The position numbers were made by a program, and so were the translations under genes. The notes below the pieces were generated by a model. The model saw nothing but the letters and a program-made list of their open reading frames with translations. It was not told the DNA's origin and did not search any database. From contig CM020619.1 in NCBI GenBank assembly GCA_009829735.1, positions 15,815,816 to 15,879,815 of the forward strand: a stretch of DNA of 64,000 nucleotides, read 5' to 3'. Below are positions 34,101 through 43,917 of the stretch, piece by piece (position 1 is the stretch's first letter; every line of letters starts with the position of its first letter). The stretch comes from Pyropia yezoensis. Its lineage: Eukaryota > Rhodophyta > Bangiophyceae > Bangiales > Bangiaceae.

Positions 34101-36421
34101 ATCGTCGTGGGCCACCGACGGTGGCAATGCGCGCCACGGGCGCGCCCGCGGATCCTCCTCCTCCTCCCCCCCCTCTGCCCACGCCTCGGCCCCCGCGTGG
34201 CGACGCGCCCACAGCCCCGCCCGCACGCCGGCGCCGGCGCCCCGTCCCGGATCGGCGGCACGCCGTCCCTGGGCGTCTGCCGCCCACACGACCGCCGCCG
34301 CATCCGCGGGCGCACCCACTGGCACGCGCCCGCCGTCGGGGTGGAGCCGGGGCGGGTCCACCGGCGAGCCCCACACGTCTGCGCCGCCGCGGCCTCGGGC
34401 GGCGGCGGGGTGCCTCGGCGGCTCGTCCGCCCACCCGCCGGCGCGTCCCGGCCCGCTGCGCTCGTCGTCTGCCCACCCTCCGGCGCGGCGCACGCCCCCG
34501 TGGGGGTGTGCAGGGACAAAGTCTGCCGCAGCCATCCCTGATGTGGTCGCTGCCCACGCCGTCTGCGTCGACGGAGGGGGCGCGAACGCCCGCTCCGCCG
34601 GTAAGCCGCCGCCGGGCTCACGACCACCTCTCCGTCGCTCTGGAGGCGGCCCCCGCAGCTGGACCTCTGGCTCGGTGGCGCGCCGGCCGCGGGAGACAAG
34701 GAGCTCCTCTCTGCCATCGTCCCGATGAGCCGAGGGGGGCACCCCCGACGGCACCGCCACAGCTGCCGCTCCTTCACCGGGTGATGCGGTCTGTGGGGGT
34801 GGGCTGTGCCGCCCCCTCGAAGGACGTTCCTCCACCACCCGCCACACGAGGGGCTGCCGCTCGTCCTCCCGGCCATCGTCGCGGAACGGTGCCCAGCCAG
34901 CAGAGGGCGCACCCCCGGCGGCCGTCCGCGGCAGCGCGGGAGACCGCGGAGCTCGCCGAGGCCGCGGCGGCGCAAAGGGGGGAGGAACCCCCCCCGCCGC
35001 CGTCGCATAGGGGGAAGGCACCCCGCCATCCGCTGCCATCGGACGCGGAGCGGCCCGCCGCGGCCCGCCACCGTCCCCATCACCGCTGCTCATACTGCCG
35101 CGCCTCCCACCGTCGTCGTCGACCGGGGAAGGCGACCGCCCCCGGCCGACGGGCGGGTGCACCGGCCGTCTTGGCGAGCCGGGCGACTGCCGTGGCGAGC
35201 CGGGTGCCCGGCGTGGCGAGTCGGGTGCCCGGCGTGGCGAGTCGGGTGCCTGGCATGGCGAGTCGGCCGCCCGGCGTGGCGAGTCGGGTGCCCGCCGGGG
35301 TGAGTCCGGGGGCGACGTCGGCGGCCGGTGGACCCCCCCGCCGCCACCGCCGCCGCCGTCACCGCTGCCGCCGTCGTCGTCCGTGTCGGGCGTGCGCCCC
35401 TGCCGACAGCGGGGGTGGGCCGGGAGGGGGCGGGGGCCCATCGTGGGCCCCCGCCGCGCGTCGTGGGAAGGGGCGGGCAGCCGCGGCAGCCGGGGGAGCT
35501 CCGTCCCCGGCGGTGGCGGCACCGCCAACGTGGCCGTCGACGGGGGCGGGGGGGGGGACGGCGGCGACGGCGACGCGTCGCCGCGCGGCGGCCGCTCGTC
35601 GGGGCGGTCCCGAAAGATGACCGCCGCGGGGGGGGGTGGCGGCGACGCGGGCGGTGGCGGCGACGCGGGCGGCGGCGGCGGCGGCGGCGACGCGGGCGGT
35701 GGCGGCGACCGCGGCGGCGGCGGCGGCGAGCCGGCGGCGGCGGCGGGGGAACTTGACCGCCCCGCCCCGCCGGCACGTGGCGTGGGGGGCGGTGACGGCG
35801 ACGGGCGGGGGGCGTGCGAAGGCAGGGGGGGGTCGTCGTGGACGCCCCCGCCGCCTCCCCCCCCCCCCCCCGCCGCCTCCCCCCTCCCCCCCCACCTCCC
35901 CCGCCCCGCCCGTCGTCGGTGGCCCCATGGTCCCCGCCGCCCCGCCGGTCGCCGCTGCCGCGACGCGCGGCTGGCGGGGAGGGCGGGGAGCTCATGGGCG
36001 GGCTGCTCGCCGCGACGACGCGCACGGGCAGGGCGGCGCTACATACGCACATCGGCGACCCGCCGCCGCTGTCTGTCGCGGCGGCGGCAGCGGCGGCAGC
36101 GGTCGTGGTGACGCTACCGGCCGCGGCGGTGGCAGCGACTGCAGCGGCAGCGGCAGCAGCAGCGGTGGCAGCGGCAGAGGCGGCAGGCGCAGACGCGACG
36201 GACGCCGACGGCGGCCGCCTCGGGGGCGGGCGCGGCGGGCGCCAACCCCCCCCCCGCCCCCCGGGTCGTCGATGCGGGGGCGTGGCGACGGGGGCGGCGG
36301 GCGCTGGCGTTGGCGACCGCAGCGCCAACCGGTGCGCCGTCGAGCACCGGCCGCCGAGGCGGACGGAAAAGAGGGCGGCGAGAAAGACGGCGGCCGCACC
36401 CGACGCGTCTGTCCTCGGCAT
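31178..36421 (-). CDS. Four-exon C2H2 zinc-finger protein
   Basis: Probable DNA-binding regulator of about 1526 residues. Minus-strand exons are 36421-36047, 35954-34070, 33765-32591 and 32323-31178. All introns are phase-consistent: GTATGT/GGCAG (92 nt), GTACGT/CTTAG (304 nt, with a GACTAAC box) and GTATGT/TGCAG (267 nt, with GGCTAAC). Four C2H2 fingers lie in exons 3 and 4: CTVCGMVLSPGASLARHM, then FTCGQCTQAFKRRYDLQEH, split by the third intron from FQCDQCGVPFGRKFDLKRH, then FVCPRCHQRFAQKTNMMRH. The rest is disordered: seven DSPRRAP heptads in exon 2, Pro/Ser blocks and a Gly/Arg/Ser/Pro tail. Exons 3-4 are certain and exon 2 is strong. Exon 1 rests on splice phase alone; without it translation could start at ATG 35441 (about 1230 residues). 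The hydrophobic N-terminus of exon 1 is unusual for a nuclear protein. Confidence 0.82.
35172..35318 (-). repeat. 21-bp coding repeat, seven copies
   Basis: Units start every 21 bp from 35172 and encode the heptad DSPRRAP with small changes (DSPCQAP, GSPRQSP) on the minus strand, inside exon 2 of the C2H2 gene. SP-R-R units resemble SR-type or proline-directed phosphorylation sites. Confidence 0.9.
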
Positions 36422-36939
36422 ACGGGGGGGGTGGTCGGTCGTGGGCGGGGGGGGGGTGGGGTAGGGAGGGGGTGGGGGAATAGAAAGGGGGGGCGGCAGC
36501 CAAGGGTCCGGACGCACCCACACGGCCGGCGGCGGTCGGCGACAGCCGCGGCGGTGGGTGGGGCGTGTAGGGCCAAAACGGGGGGCGCCCGCGCCCCGCC
36601 TCCCGACGACCGCCGTGCGCTTCCCACCTGCCCGCGCGCGCAACGGGGGGAGGGGGGGGTGACAGTGTTGTTGTGCCACCCGCCTCCCCCCCCCCCCCCC
36701 CCCCACCCCCGGCTCTCCAGGCACCGCGACCACGCCCCCGACCCCCTTCTCCACCCACCCTCCCCCCCCTCCCCTGGGCACTGCCGACAGCCCCCCCTCC
36801 CCCCCCGGTCGTCGTCCGCACACAGACGCACGCGTTGCGCCACACACTCTGGGGGCGGGGGGGCCCCCCCCTCGGCTACGACGACAGGCGCCAGCACCAG
36901 CACCCCTACCACCACCGACCGCACGGACACGCAGCGGCA

Positions 36940-36974
<35 letters not shown>

Positions 36975-39900
36975 AGCGGCGGCAGTGGCGGCGGCCGGCA
37001 GGGGCGCGCGTGCCCATACACCGCCACACTGGAAAGCAAACGGGGACGGCCCCCACGCCAGCGCAGGGGGATGGTGAGGCCGTCGGGTGCGCGCCCTCGC
37101 AATGGCGATGGCACCCCTCTGTGTGCCGTCGTGGTGCTAAGAGAGCGGGGGAGGGGCGGGGGAGGGGGCGGTGGCGGGATGAGGGGGGGGGACGCGCGGG
37201 GGCGGGGGGGGGGGGTTGGCGGGAGGCGCGCGCGCGGCACCCGCGCGTCGTGCGCACCGCCTGGGTTGGTGGCGGTCTCTGCACGCCACACGAGGGGTGG
37301 ACGGCCGCTGTCGATATCGACTCCGGCTAGGCGCGCATGACACCACAAGGGACACGCCCCCCCCCGCCCGTCAGCCTCTACATCCCAGTCGGCGGGTAGC
37401 GCCCCCCCCCCTCTGGCGGTCGGCCACAGGCCACGTCGTCAGCGGCCGTGTGCCGCTGCCACTGCTCGCCTGGTCCCGGCCTGGTGGCAGCAGAGGGGAC
37501 CCCCCCCCGGGTGGAGCGGTGTGGTGGGCGAGGGGGGGCCCCCGCCCATTCCCCCGCCTGTCGATCGGCGGGGGGGGGCGTGAAAGAGGGGCAGCAAGCG
37601 CGCGCGTTTTCCTGCTCGGCAGCCGCTGCCGGGCGGCCACCGCCCAATGCCCCCCCCCCCCCCAGAAGAGGGGCTTCCGCTCCCCACTCCTTCCCAACGA
37701 GTGGGCGCCCATTTTTTGGGTCCCAGGCGGGGAAGGGCCGCGAGGCGCCACCACTGGACCACGCCCCCTCTGTCTTCCCACCACGCCCGCCGCCGCTTCG
37801 GCGCGCGTCGTGACGTGGGCGTCAACCAGCCGAAAAAGAAAGGTACCAGCACGCTGGCCAGCAGGCCCGCCTCCCGCAGCGCAACGGGGGGGGGGGCACG
37901 AGAAAGGAGGGGGTGACGGGCGGGGGCACGCTGGCAAATTTCGCTTCCGGGGAGACACCCGCGAGCGCTGTCGTGTCGTCGGGGGGGGGGGGGGGGGGGG
38001 GGGGGGTGGGGGGGAGCGGGGGACAAGGCCCCACCGCACTGGAAGCGACAGGAGGTCCGCCTTCGCGCCAGCAGGCAACCGTCACGCCACCCGTCGCGGG
38101 GGAGCGGCGGCGGCACCAGGCCCATCCAAGGCGGCCAATCAGCGGCCACCGACGGGCGAGCGGCGGGGGGCAACCAAATCTTGCTTGCGCGGCGGCGCGC
38201 CAGTGGGGGGGGGGGGGGGGGGGGCGGCCAAAAATCGCGCGCCGCCGGGCCACCCGCGGCAGACGCCACGCCGCGGGCGGCGGCCCGAAGGGGCAATGTG
38301 GCGAGAGCGCGCGGTCGCGCCTTGAGCGGGCGGGGGGGAAGGGGCCGGCGGCGTCGCACCACACACCGCCTGGCGCTGACACTTGGTGCCCCTCTTCGTG
38401 CAACGTTCCGGGCGCGTCCACGCGACGGCATTGCTGGCTCGTTGTTCTTGTCTTTGTTTTTGTGTTATTTTTGCTCTGTCCTCGCGCACTTCCCCCGCAC
38501 ACCCCGCACCCCGACCCTCTGCCCGAGTGGAAAGAGAGGTGCAAAACCAAAGAGAAACGGCCAGCCCAATTCGGAGGACGCGTCGCCGCCCCAACGGCGT
38601 GCGCATCTGGCGTGGCATCCACCCTATTGTATGTATGCACGCCACCATAGGCCGCGTGGACGCTTGCGGTCTCCAGAGCAGCCGGCTTGTGTCTGTTCCA
38701 AGGAACCCGGCTGCGGGAAGGGGGCGGCGGCGGTGCCCCTCGGGCGAGCGCCCGCCGCGGCCGCGCCGCGCCCCTCCGCACCCTGCGCATGCGCATCCCC
38801 GGTGGCGGGCGGACCCGGCACGTGGCACGGCGTGGCCGCGGGTGTCCGCCCGCCCCACGAAGCGGCCGTCTCCGCCGCCGTGTGCCGCGTGCAACGCGGA
38901 GGGCGCGGCAGCGCTGCGGCCTCCGACTGGGCGAACCTTGACAGTGAGGAAGTGGGGCGACGCGACGACCAAGGACCGGCCCCCCGCACTACAAAGACCG
39001 GCCCGTCGATGACGGGGATGGCGGCGGCAGACGAGACGGGCCACCTCACGTTGGCCGCGCAGCATCGCGCGCACCAATCACGGCGTGCCAGACGCCCACG
39101 GCGCCGACGGTCAAACGTCCGCCTCCGTCCAAGCAGGCAACAGTGGCTGGTGTCGAGAGGCCGCGGTGCACGGATGGGTCGTTGGGATGGCCCCTTGCGG
39201 GCACACCAACGTCGCTGACTGACGGGCCCGACACGGGAGGCCCGTCGGCCGCTTCACCTTCGCCCCAGGGGGCACAGCTGCCCGGCGGACCCCGCTGCGT
39301 CTCGCCGTGATGAGGATGCGCCGCCACCGTTGAAGCCACAAGCGCTATTGAATACAGTACATATCGGGCGACGAGATGCGCGAGCCGCCGGGGCGACCAA
39401 GGCGGTTCCCGGAAATTAAGTGCTGGCCGCTTCCGGCCTCTTCCGGACGGTTAGGGGGCCGCGACGCGGGGAGGCGGTTCCACCTAAAATCAGACGTCCC
39501 CAGACAGAAGCGGGCGACGAGAGGAGGCGGACAGGGCGCCCACGACCAGTCAGAGCCGGACGCAGCCGCTCCACGCCTGGCAGGAGCGACGTGCGTCCAC
39601 GCACAGTCACCGCACATTCCATCACCTGAGGGTGGGTGGCACTGGGATGGGTCCTGACAGTGGTCCTCGTCAGGCACCCACAGTGCGAGGCCCGTTCCGT
39701 CCATCGTCGTACCACTGTCGCTCTTCGAGCGAGGCCGTTTGGGGGGTGAAAACCTTCGCCAGTGGCATGGACAAGCAAAAATCTTGATCGGGCGTGACGC
39801 AGCCCGCTGATTGGCTCGAGACGTCTCTGGGCGCTGGATCTGTCACTGCTGGCCACAGCATCTTTCAACCTTCCATCCACAGTGATGGAACGTATCCGGG

Positions 39901-41229
39901 CAGGCGAATATTTTGAGCAAGGCTCGTAGGAGGGCAGAGGGGTATTATTTATTCGCGGACGCACGCTGGGACCTGCTCGTCTGAAAACATCACCTTCACG
40001 GTCACGAAGATGTTCTTAGAAGCGTTAATTTGAGTTTTCAACACATTAACTTTGTTTTTCGTCACGTTCTACTTAGGTACTGTCTCATGGTTTGGCAGTT
40101 GTCCCTCTTCGTCGGGAAGTGCAACCCTCCGACATGCGGCGACCGCTGGACGATCTACCGACCTGGCCGCCAACGCGCTCACAGCGGCGCTTGGGACTAC
40201 AACAGACTAAGACTGGCTGCCCAGTTTGTACATAAACATACTGTACTTCAGTGCTCTACTGTCCTGTTCTCCCGCATCCGGTTTCACTCATAGGTTCTGA
40301 GTGGAAGAGCTGGGTGCGGCCGCGGCGTTGCGCCGTAGAATGTGAGACCTGCAGAGACGCAAACTCAAACGCAACGTCGCCGCAACTGGGAGCACCACGT
40401 TCCCTTCAGCGACGGGCGTTATCAGGACGTGCCCTCTGCTCACGACAGGCGCGTGCCGCCAGACCCTCACGGTGCATGCTTTCAACCGCTGCCCGACTGA
40501 GTGCAGGCACGCGAACATCAGGAAGAAAAAAAAAAAGCCATTAAAGAAAAGAACAGAGCAAGAGAATAGGCAAGAGAAGTAGAAACGCGCTATCGATACA
40601 CGGCCCGCACCAAACAAAAGGTACCACCTTCGAAGCGACTGGTCACGGATCGACGGGCGGCCGTCATACGCGGTCGCACGGTGGTAAGTGCGGTCCCGGC
40701 GCGGTCGGCTGCAGTGAGGGAGGGTGGGGGGAAGAGGGGGGAAAGGGGGTGCGGGAAGGGACAAGGTGGGGGTGCGCGGCCCGCTCCCGCAGAGCAGGGC
40801 GCGCCGTCTCTCCCCCCACGACCCAGCGCCCCCACCTCACCGCTAAGCCTTGGCGACAGGGGCACCCACAGCCAAGCGCAGACAAGTACAGAACAGGGCG
40901 CTGGCCATGGCAGACAGGCAACATACACGCAAGCAGACACGCACAACCCACAGAATTCATATACACAAGGGTTGCTCGCGCCAGGCGTCTCGGCCGCGCA
41001 GCGCCAAAGCGGCCGCGGCCAGCGGCGCGCGGGGCGCAGCAACCCCCCAGCCAAACCTGCGACGCCCGTCAGCGCCCACGCGCCCAACTCGGGTCGCGCG
41101 GTCACGTGGCCGTCGCCACGGCTGCCGACGCGCCGGTCTTCCCAACCCCGACACGCCACGGGCATCCTGTTGCGCCCATCCACACCCCCTCCCCCCCCTT
41201 CCCGCGTCCATCCCCCAACGCCCTGGCCC
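36422..41229. other. Gene-poor 4.8-kb spacer
   Basis: No gene that I can support. About 36440-38400 is homopolymer-rich, including G26 at 37981-38006 and G20 at 38205-38224. About 39300-40620 is lower in G+C, with GTAC/TACTGTA motifs at 39353-39362 and 40225-40246 and a poly-A stretch near 40526. Open frames on both strands in 38100-39200 look arbitrary. A GTAAGT donor-like site sits at 40685 on the plus strand without a recognisable exon. Confidence 0.45.
37981..38006. repeat. Poly-G run of 26
   Basis: Uninterrupted G26 within a longer G-rich stretch in the gene-poor spacer. Confidence 0.9.
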
Positions 41230-43917
41230 TCACATTCCACTGCGCTTGGCGCCATAGGCATTCCCCAGCGCGCAGGTGAGCTTGACGGCCAGGTCGTAGC
41301 ACGCCGGGTCAAACGGCCGCGCGACAGTGTCGTAAAACGCCACCACCGCCGCCACGTTGCCCGACACGGTCACTGGCACTGCGAGGCAGACGCGGAGGCC
41401 AAAGCGGCGTGCCAGCGGCGCGCGGAGAAAGGTGCCCCTGTCGTCGGCGAGCGACGCCAGCCACTCGGGCCGCATCGTCGACCAGACGCGGCCCGGCACG
41501 CCCACCTTGGGCCGGAACCGCCACGCCCGCGACTCGATGCTAAACCGCTCAAGCGCCGCGTTGGCAGCCGCCAACGTGGCCGACGCAGACGGCCGGGGGG
41601 TGATGCCCGAATCCAGCGCCGCCGAGCTCAGGGAGGGGGGGGAGGGGAGGGCCGCCGCCGCGTCGGCCGCACGGACAGACGCGTCGCCGCCGCCGCCGTC
41701 GTTCGCTGCCGCTGCCGACGACGGCGCCGCACGGCGTGGCGGCGGGGGTGGCGACGCCGCTGTTGAGAGGGGGGGGCCGAGGAACCCCCCCGCCCCTGCC
41801 ACACCCGTGGTGTTGATGATGGAGCGGCAAAACTCGAGTTCCGCCTTGTCCTCATTCTCCGCCACCGCCATCGCCGCGGCGGCGGCGATTTCGGCAGGCG
41901 TCGTGGGCGCGCCACCGCCACCGCCGCCGTTACTACCACCGCCACCGCCAGCCGCCGCGCCACTGCCGCCAACGCTGTCGGCTGTCGACCCCCCAGCGGA
42001 AGCGAGAGCAGAGCCCGCGCCCCCTCGCCCCTCGCCCGCGACGGTATCCACCGTCGCCCCGTTGGCGGCCTTTGCCAGCCACAGCTCTGCGTACTTCCAG
42101 CCGCGGCGGAAACAAAACAGCTTCATCAGCTCGATCATGGCGTCGGGAAACGAGCCCGCCGACGCAACAACGCGGCCCACCCAGTCCGACGTGTTGCGCG
42201 GCGATGACACGGCCAGCTCCGCTTCCAGCTCCATTGTCCGTGTCATCATGCCCCGCAGCTGGGCGATGGTGTACTCGAGGATTTGCGCCTTGTGAGTGAC
42301 CGACGCGGGTGCGGCGGGGAGGGTGCGCTTGAGGCGGTCAAACATGCCATTGAGGCGCTCCCGACACAGCTTGGTGTGCGACTTGGACACCGTCACCGCC
42401 GTGGTGCCCGCCGCCGCAGACGCCGCGTCGGTGGCGGCGCCGGCCCGCTCGTCGGCGCCGCCGCCGCCGCCGCCACCGCCGCCGCCCCTCCCGCGGCCGC
42501 CCGCCGTGGCCGCCCCGCCCCCGCCACCCGCGCCGCCGGCCGACCCGCCCGCCCCGCGCTTGGCAATAGCCTTGCCCGCCCCGGCCGCGGCGGCCCCGCC
42601 ACGTGGTCGCCGGGGGGGGGCGGCCTTACCCCCACCCCCCGCCCGCGCCCGCCGCGGCGGCGCCGTGGCGCCCGCCGCCGCCGCCGACGTCCCCACCGGC
42701 GCTGCTGCCGTGGCCGCTGCCGTGCCCCCTCCCGCCGGGGCCGATGATCCCGCTTCCACGGCGGACCCGTTCTCCTCCAGCCCCGCCATGGCACTGGCGG
42801 CTGCCGCCACCGCCGCGGCCGCGGCCGCGGCGGTGGCGTCGGCCCCCCGCTCCGCCGACGCCGCCGTGGCAGCCGCCGCGGACGCCGCTTCGGCGGTGCC
42901 GTCGCCACTCTCACCAGTGGCGCCAACCATGCCCTCCAGGCTGAGCACCGACGCGGACGCGCTGGGCGGAGCGTCGGTGGTGGTGGCGTCGTCGCCGCCG
43001 CCGCTCTCCTCATCCCCCCCCATGTCGAGGGTAGCGGTGCTGGCGCTGCCCTCCCCGTCCCGCCGCGGCAGGCCGTCGCCCAGGCCCACCAACCCACCCG
43101 GTGGCGGCGGCGGCGGCAGCGGCGGCGGCGGTGGCGGCAGCGACGTCGACAGGGGGAGGGGCAAGCCGGCCATGACGCCGGCTCCCCCGCCAGCCATCCC
43201 CTCCCCCCCAGTGGACATGGCCAACACGCCCGCCTCGGAGAAGAGTGAGTCCATGGCCGCCACGCCGTCCTGAGCGTACCCGCCGGCGGCGGCACCACCC
43301 AAGCATGCCGGGTAGACCGCGGCGCCAGTGTCCCCCACCGACGCGCCCCCCCGCTCCCCTGCGGCGGCGGCGGCAGCGGCAGCGGCAGCAGCGGCGTCCA
43401 GCCCCCCCCCAATCCCTCCCCCCATGCCATCCGCAACGGCCGCGAGCCCCCCCGGCGACCCGGCAAAGCTGTCCAGCAGCCCCCGCACAATCGTGCCCAT
43501 GTCCGTGTCCGCGTCGTCGGCGAGCCCCACGGCCGAGCCGGCCACGGCCGCGGGGTAGCCCCGCGGCGAGTACCCGCCCGCCCCTCCCACCGGGTAGCCG
43601 CCGCCGCCGCCGTGAAAGGTCGGGTACACCGCGCCCCCGCCAACGCCGCCGACGCCCCCGTCGGCGCCCCCCCCACCACCGGTAGAGGGGATACTCATCC
43701 CCCCGCCGCCACCCGCACCACTGGCACCACCACCGGCGGCAGCGTCCCCCCCGTCAACCGGCCCCCCACCCCCCCCCGCCGGCGGCGCGTACATCCCCGG
43801 GGGCCCCCACACGCCGGTGGCTCCCAGGTGCCGCGGCAGCGGCGGCGGCGGTGGGGGGGGCGGCGGTGGCGGGGGCGTCTCGACGGGCATGCCATGGTCG
43901 ATAGCAAACCACGCCAT
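41230..43917 (-). CDS. bHLH transcription factor with GAF-like domain
   Basis: Probable transcription factor, intronless, 895 residues from ATG 43917. Residues 1-500 are Gly/Ala/Pro low complexity. At about 510-570 lies a basic helix-loop-helix: SKSHTKLCRERLNGMFDRLK with a basic face (His, Glu-Arg), a short loop, and a second helix THKAQILEYTIAQLRGMM running into a leucine-type helix. Next comes FCFRRGWKYAELWLAKA (about 615-630), resembling the start of a GAF or plant MYC_N-type sensor, then about 150 residues of low complexity, then RPKVGVPGRVWS, GLRVCLAVPVTVSGNVAAVV and FYDTVARPFDP (about 795-880), which read as the rest of a GAF fold. The split GAF suggests a low-complexity insertion in a loop. 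The ligand is unknown; the bHLH core is clear and the GAF assignment is likely. Confidence 0.87.
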   Translation of the reverse strand: MAWFAIDHGMPVETPPPPPPPPPPPPLPRHLGATGVWGPPGMYAPPAGGGGGPVDGGDAAAGGGASGAGGGGGMSIPSTGGGGGADGGVGGVGGGAVYPTFHGGGGGYPVGGAGGYSPRGYPAAVAGSAVGLADDADTDMGTIVRGLLDSFAGSPGGLAAVADGMGGGIGGGLDAAAAAAAAAAAAGERGGASVGDTGAAVYPACLGGAAAGGYAQDGVAAMDSLFSEAGVLAMSTGGEGMAGGGAGVMAGLPLPLSTSLPPPPPPLPPPPPPGGLVGLGDGLPRRDGEGSASTATLDMGGDEESGGGDDATTTDAPPSASASVLSLEGMVGATGESGDGTAEAASAAAATAASAERGADATAAAAAAAVAAAASAMAGLEENGSAVEAGSSAPAGGGTAAATAAAPVGTSAAAAGATAPPRRARAGGGGKAAPPRRPRGGAAAAGAGKAIAKRGAGGSAGGAGGGGGAATAGGRGRGGGGGGGGGGADERAGAATDAASAAAGTTAVTVSKSHTKLCRERLNGMFDRLKRTLPAAPASVTHKAQILEYTIAQLRGMMTRTMELEAELAVSSPRNTSDWVGRVVASAGSFPDAMIELMKLFCFRRGWKYAELWLAKAANGATVDTVAGEGRGGAGSALASAGGSTADSVGGSGAAAGGGGGSNGGGGGGAPTTPAEIAAAAAMAVAENEDKAELEFCRSIINTTGVAGAGGFLGPPLSTAASPPPPPRRAAPSSAAAANDGGGGDASVRAADAAAALPSPPSLSSAALDSGITPRPSASATLAAANAALERFSIESRAWRFRPKVGVPGRVWSTMRPEWLASLADDRGTFLRAPLARRFGLRVCLAVPVTVSGNVAAVVAFYDTVARPFDPACYDLAVKLTCALGNAYGAKRSGM

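Noticed and set aside
36422-41229. Genes in the long spacer
   Set aside because: Several open frames of 200-350 codons exist, but they overlap on opposite strands, lack domains and start in homopolymers.
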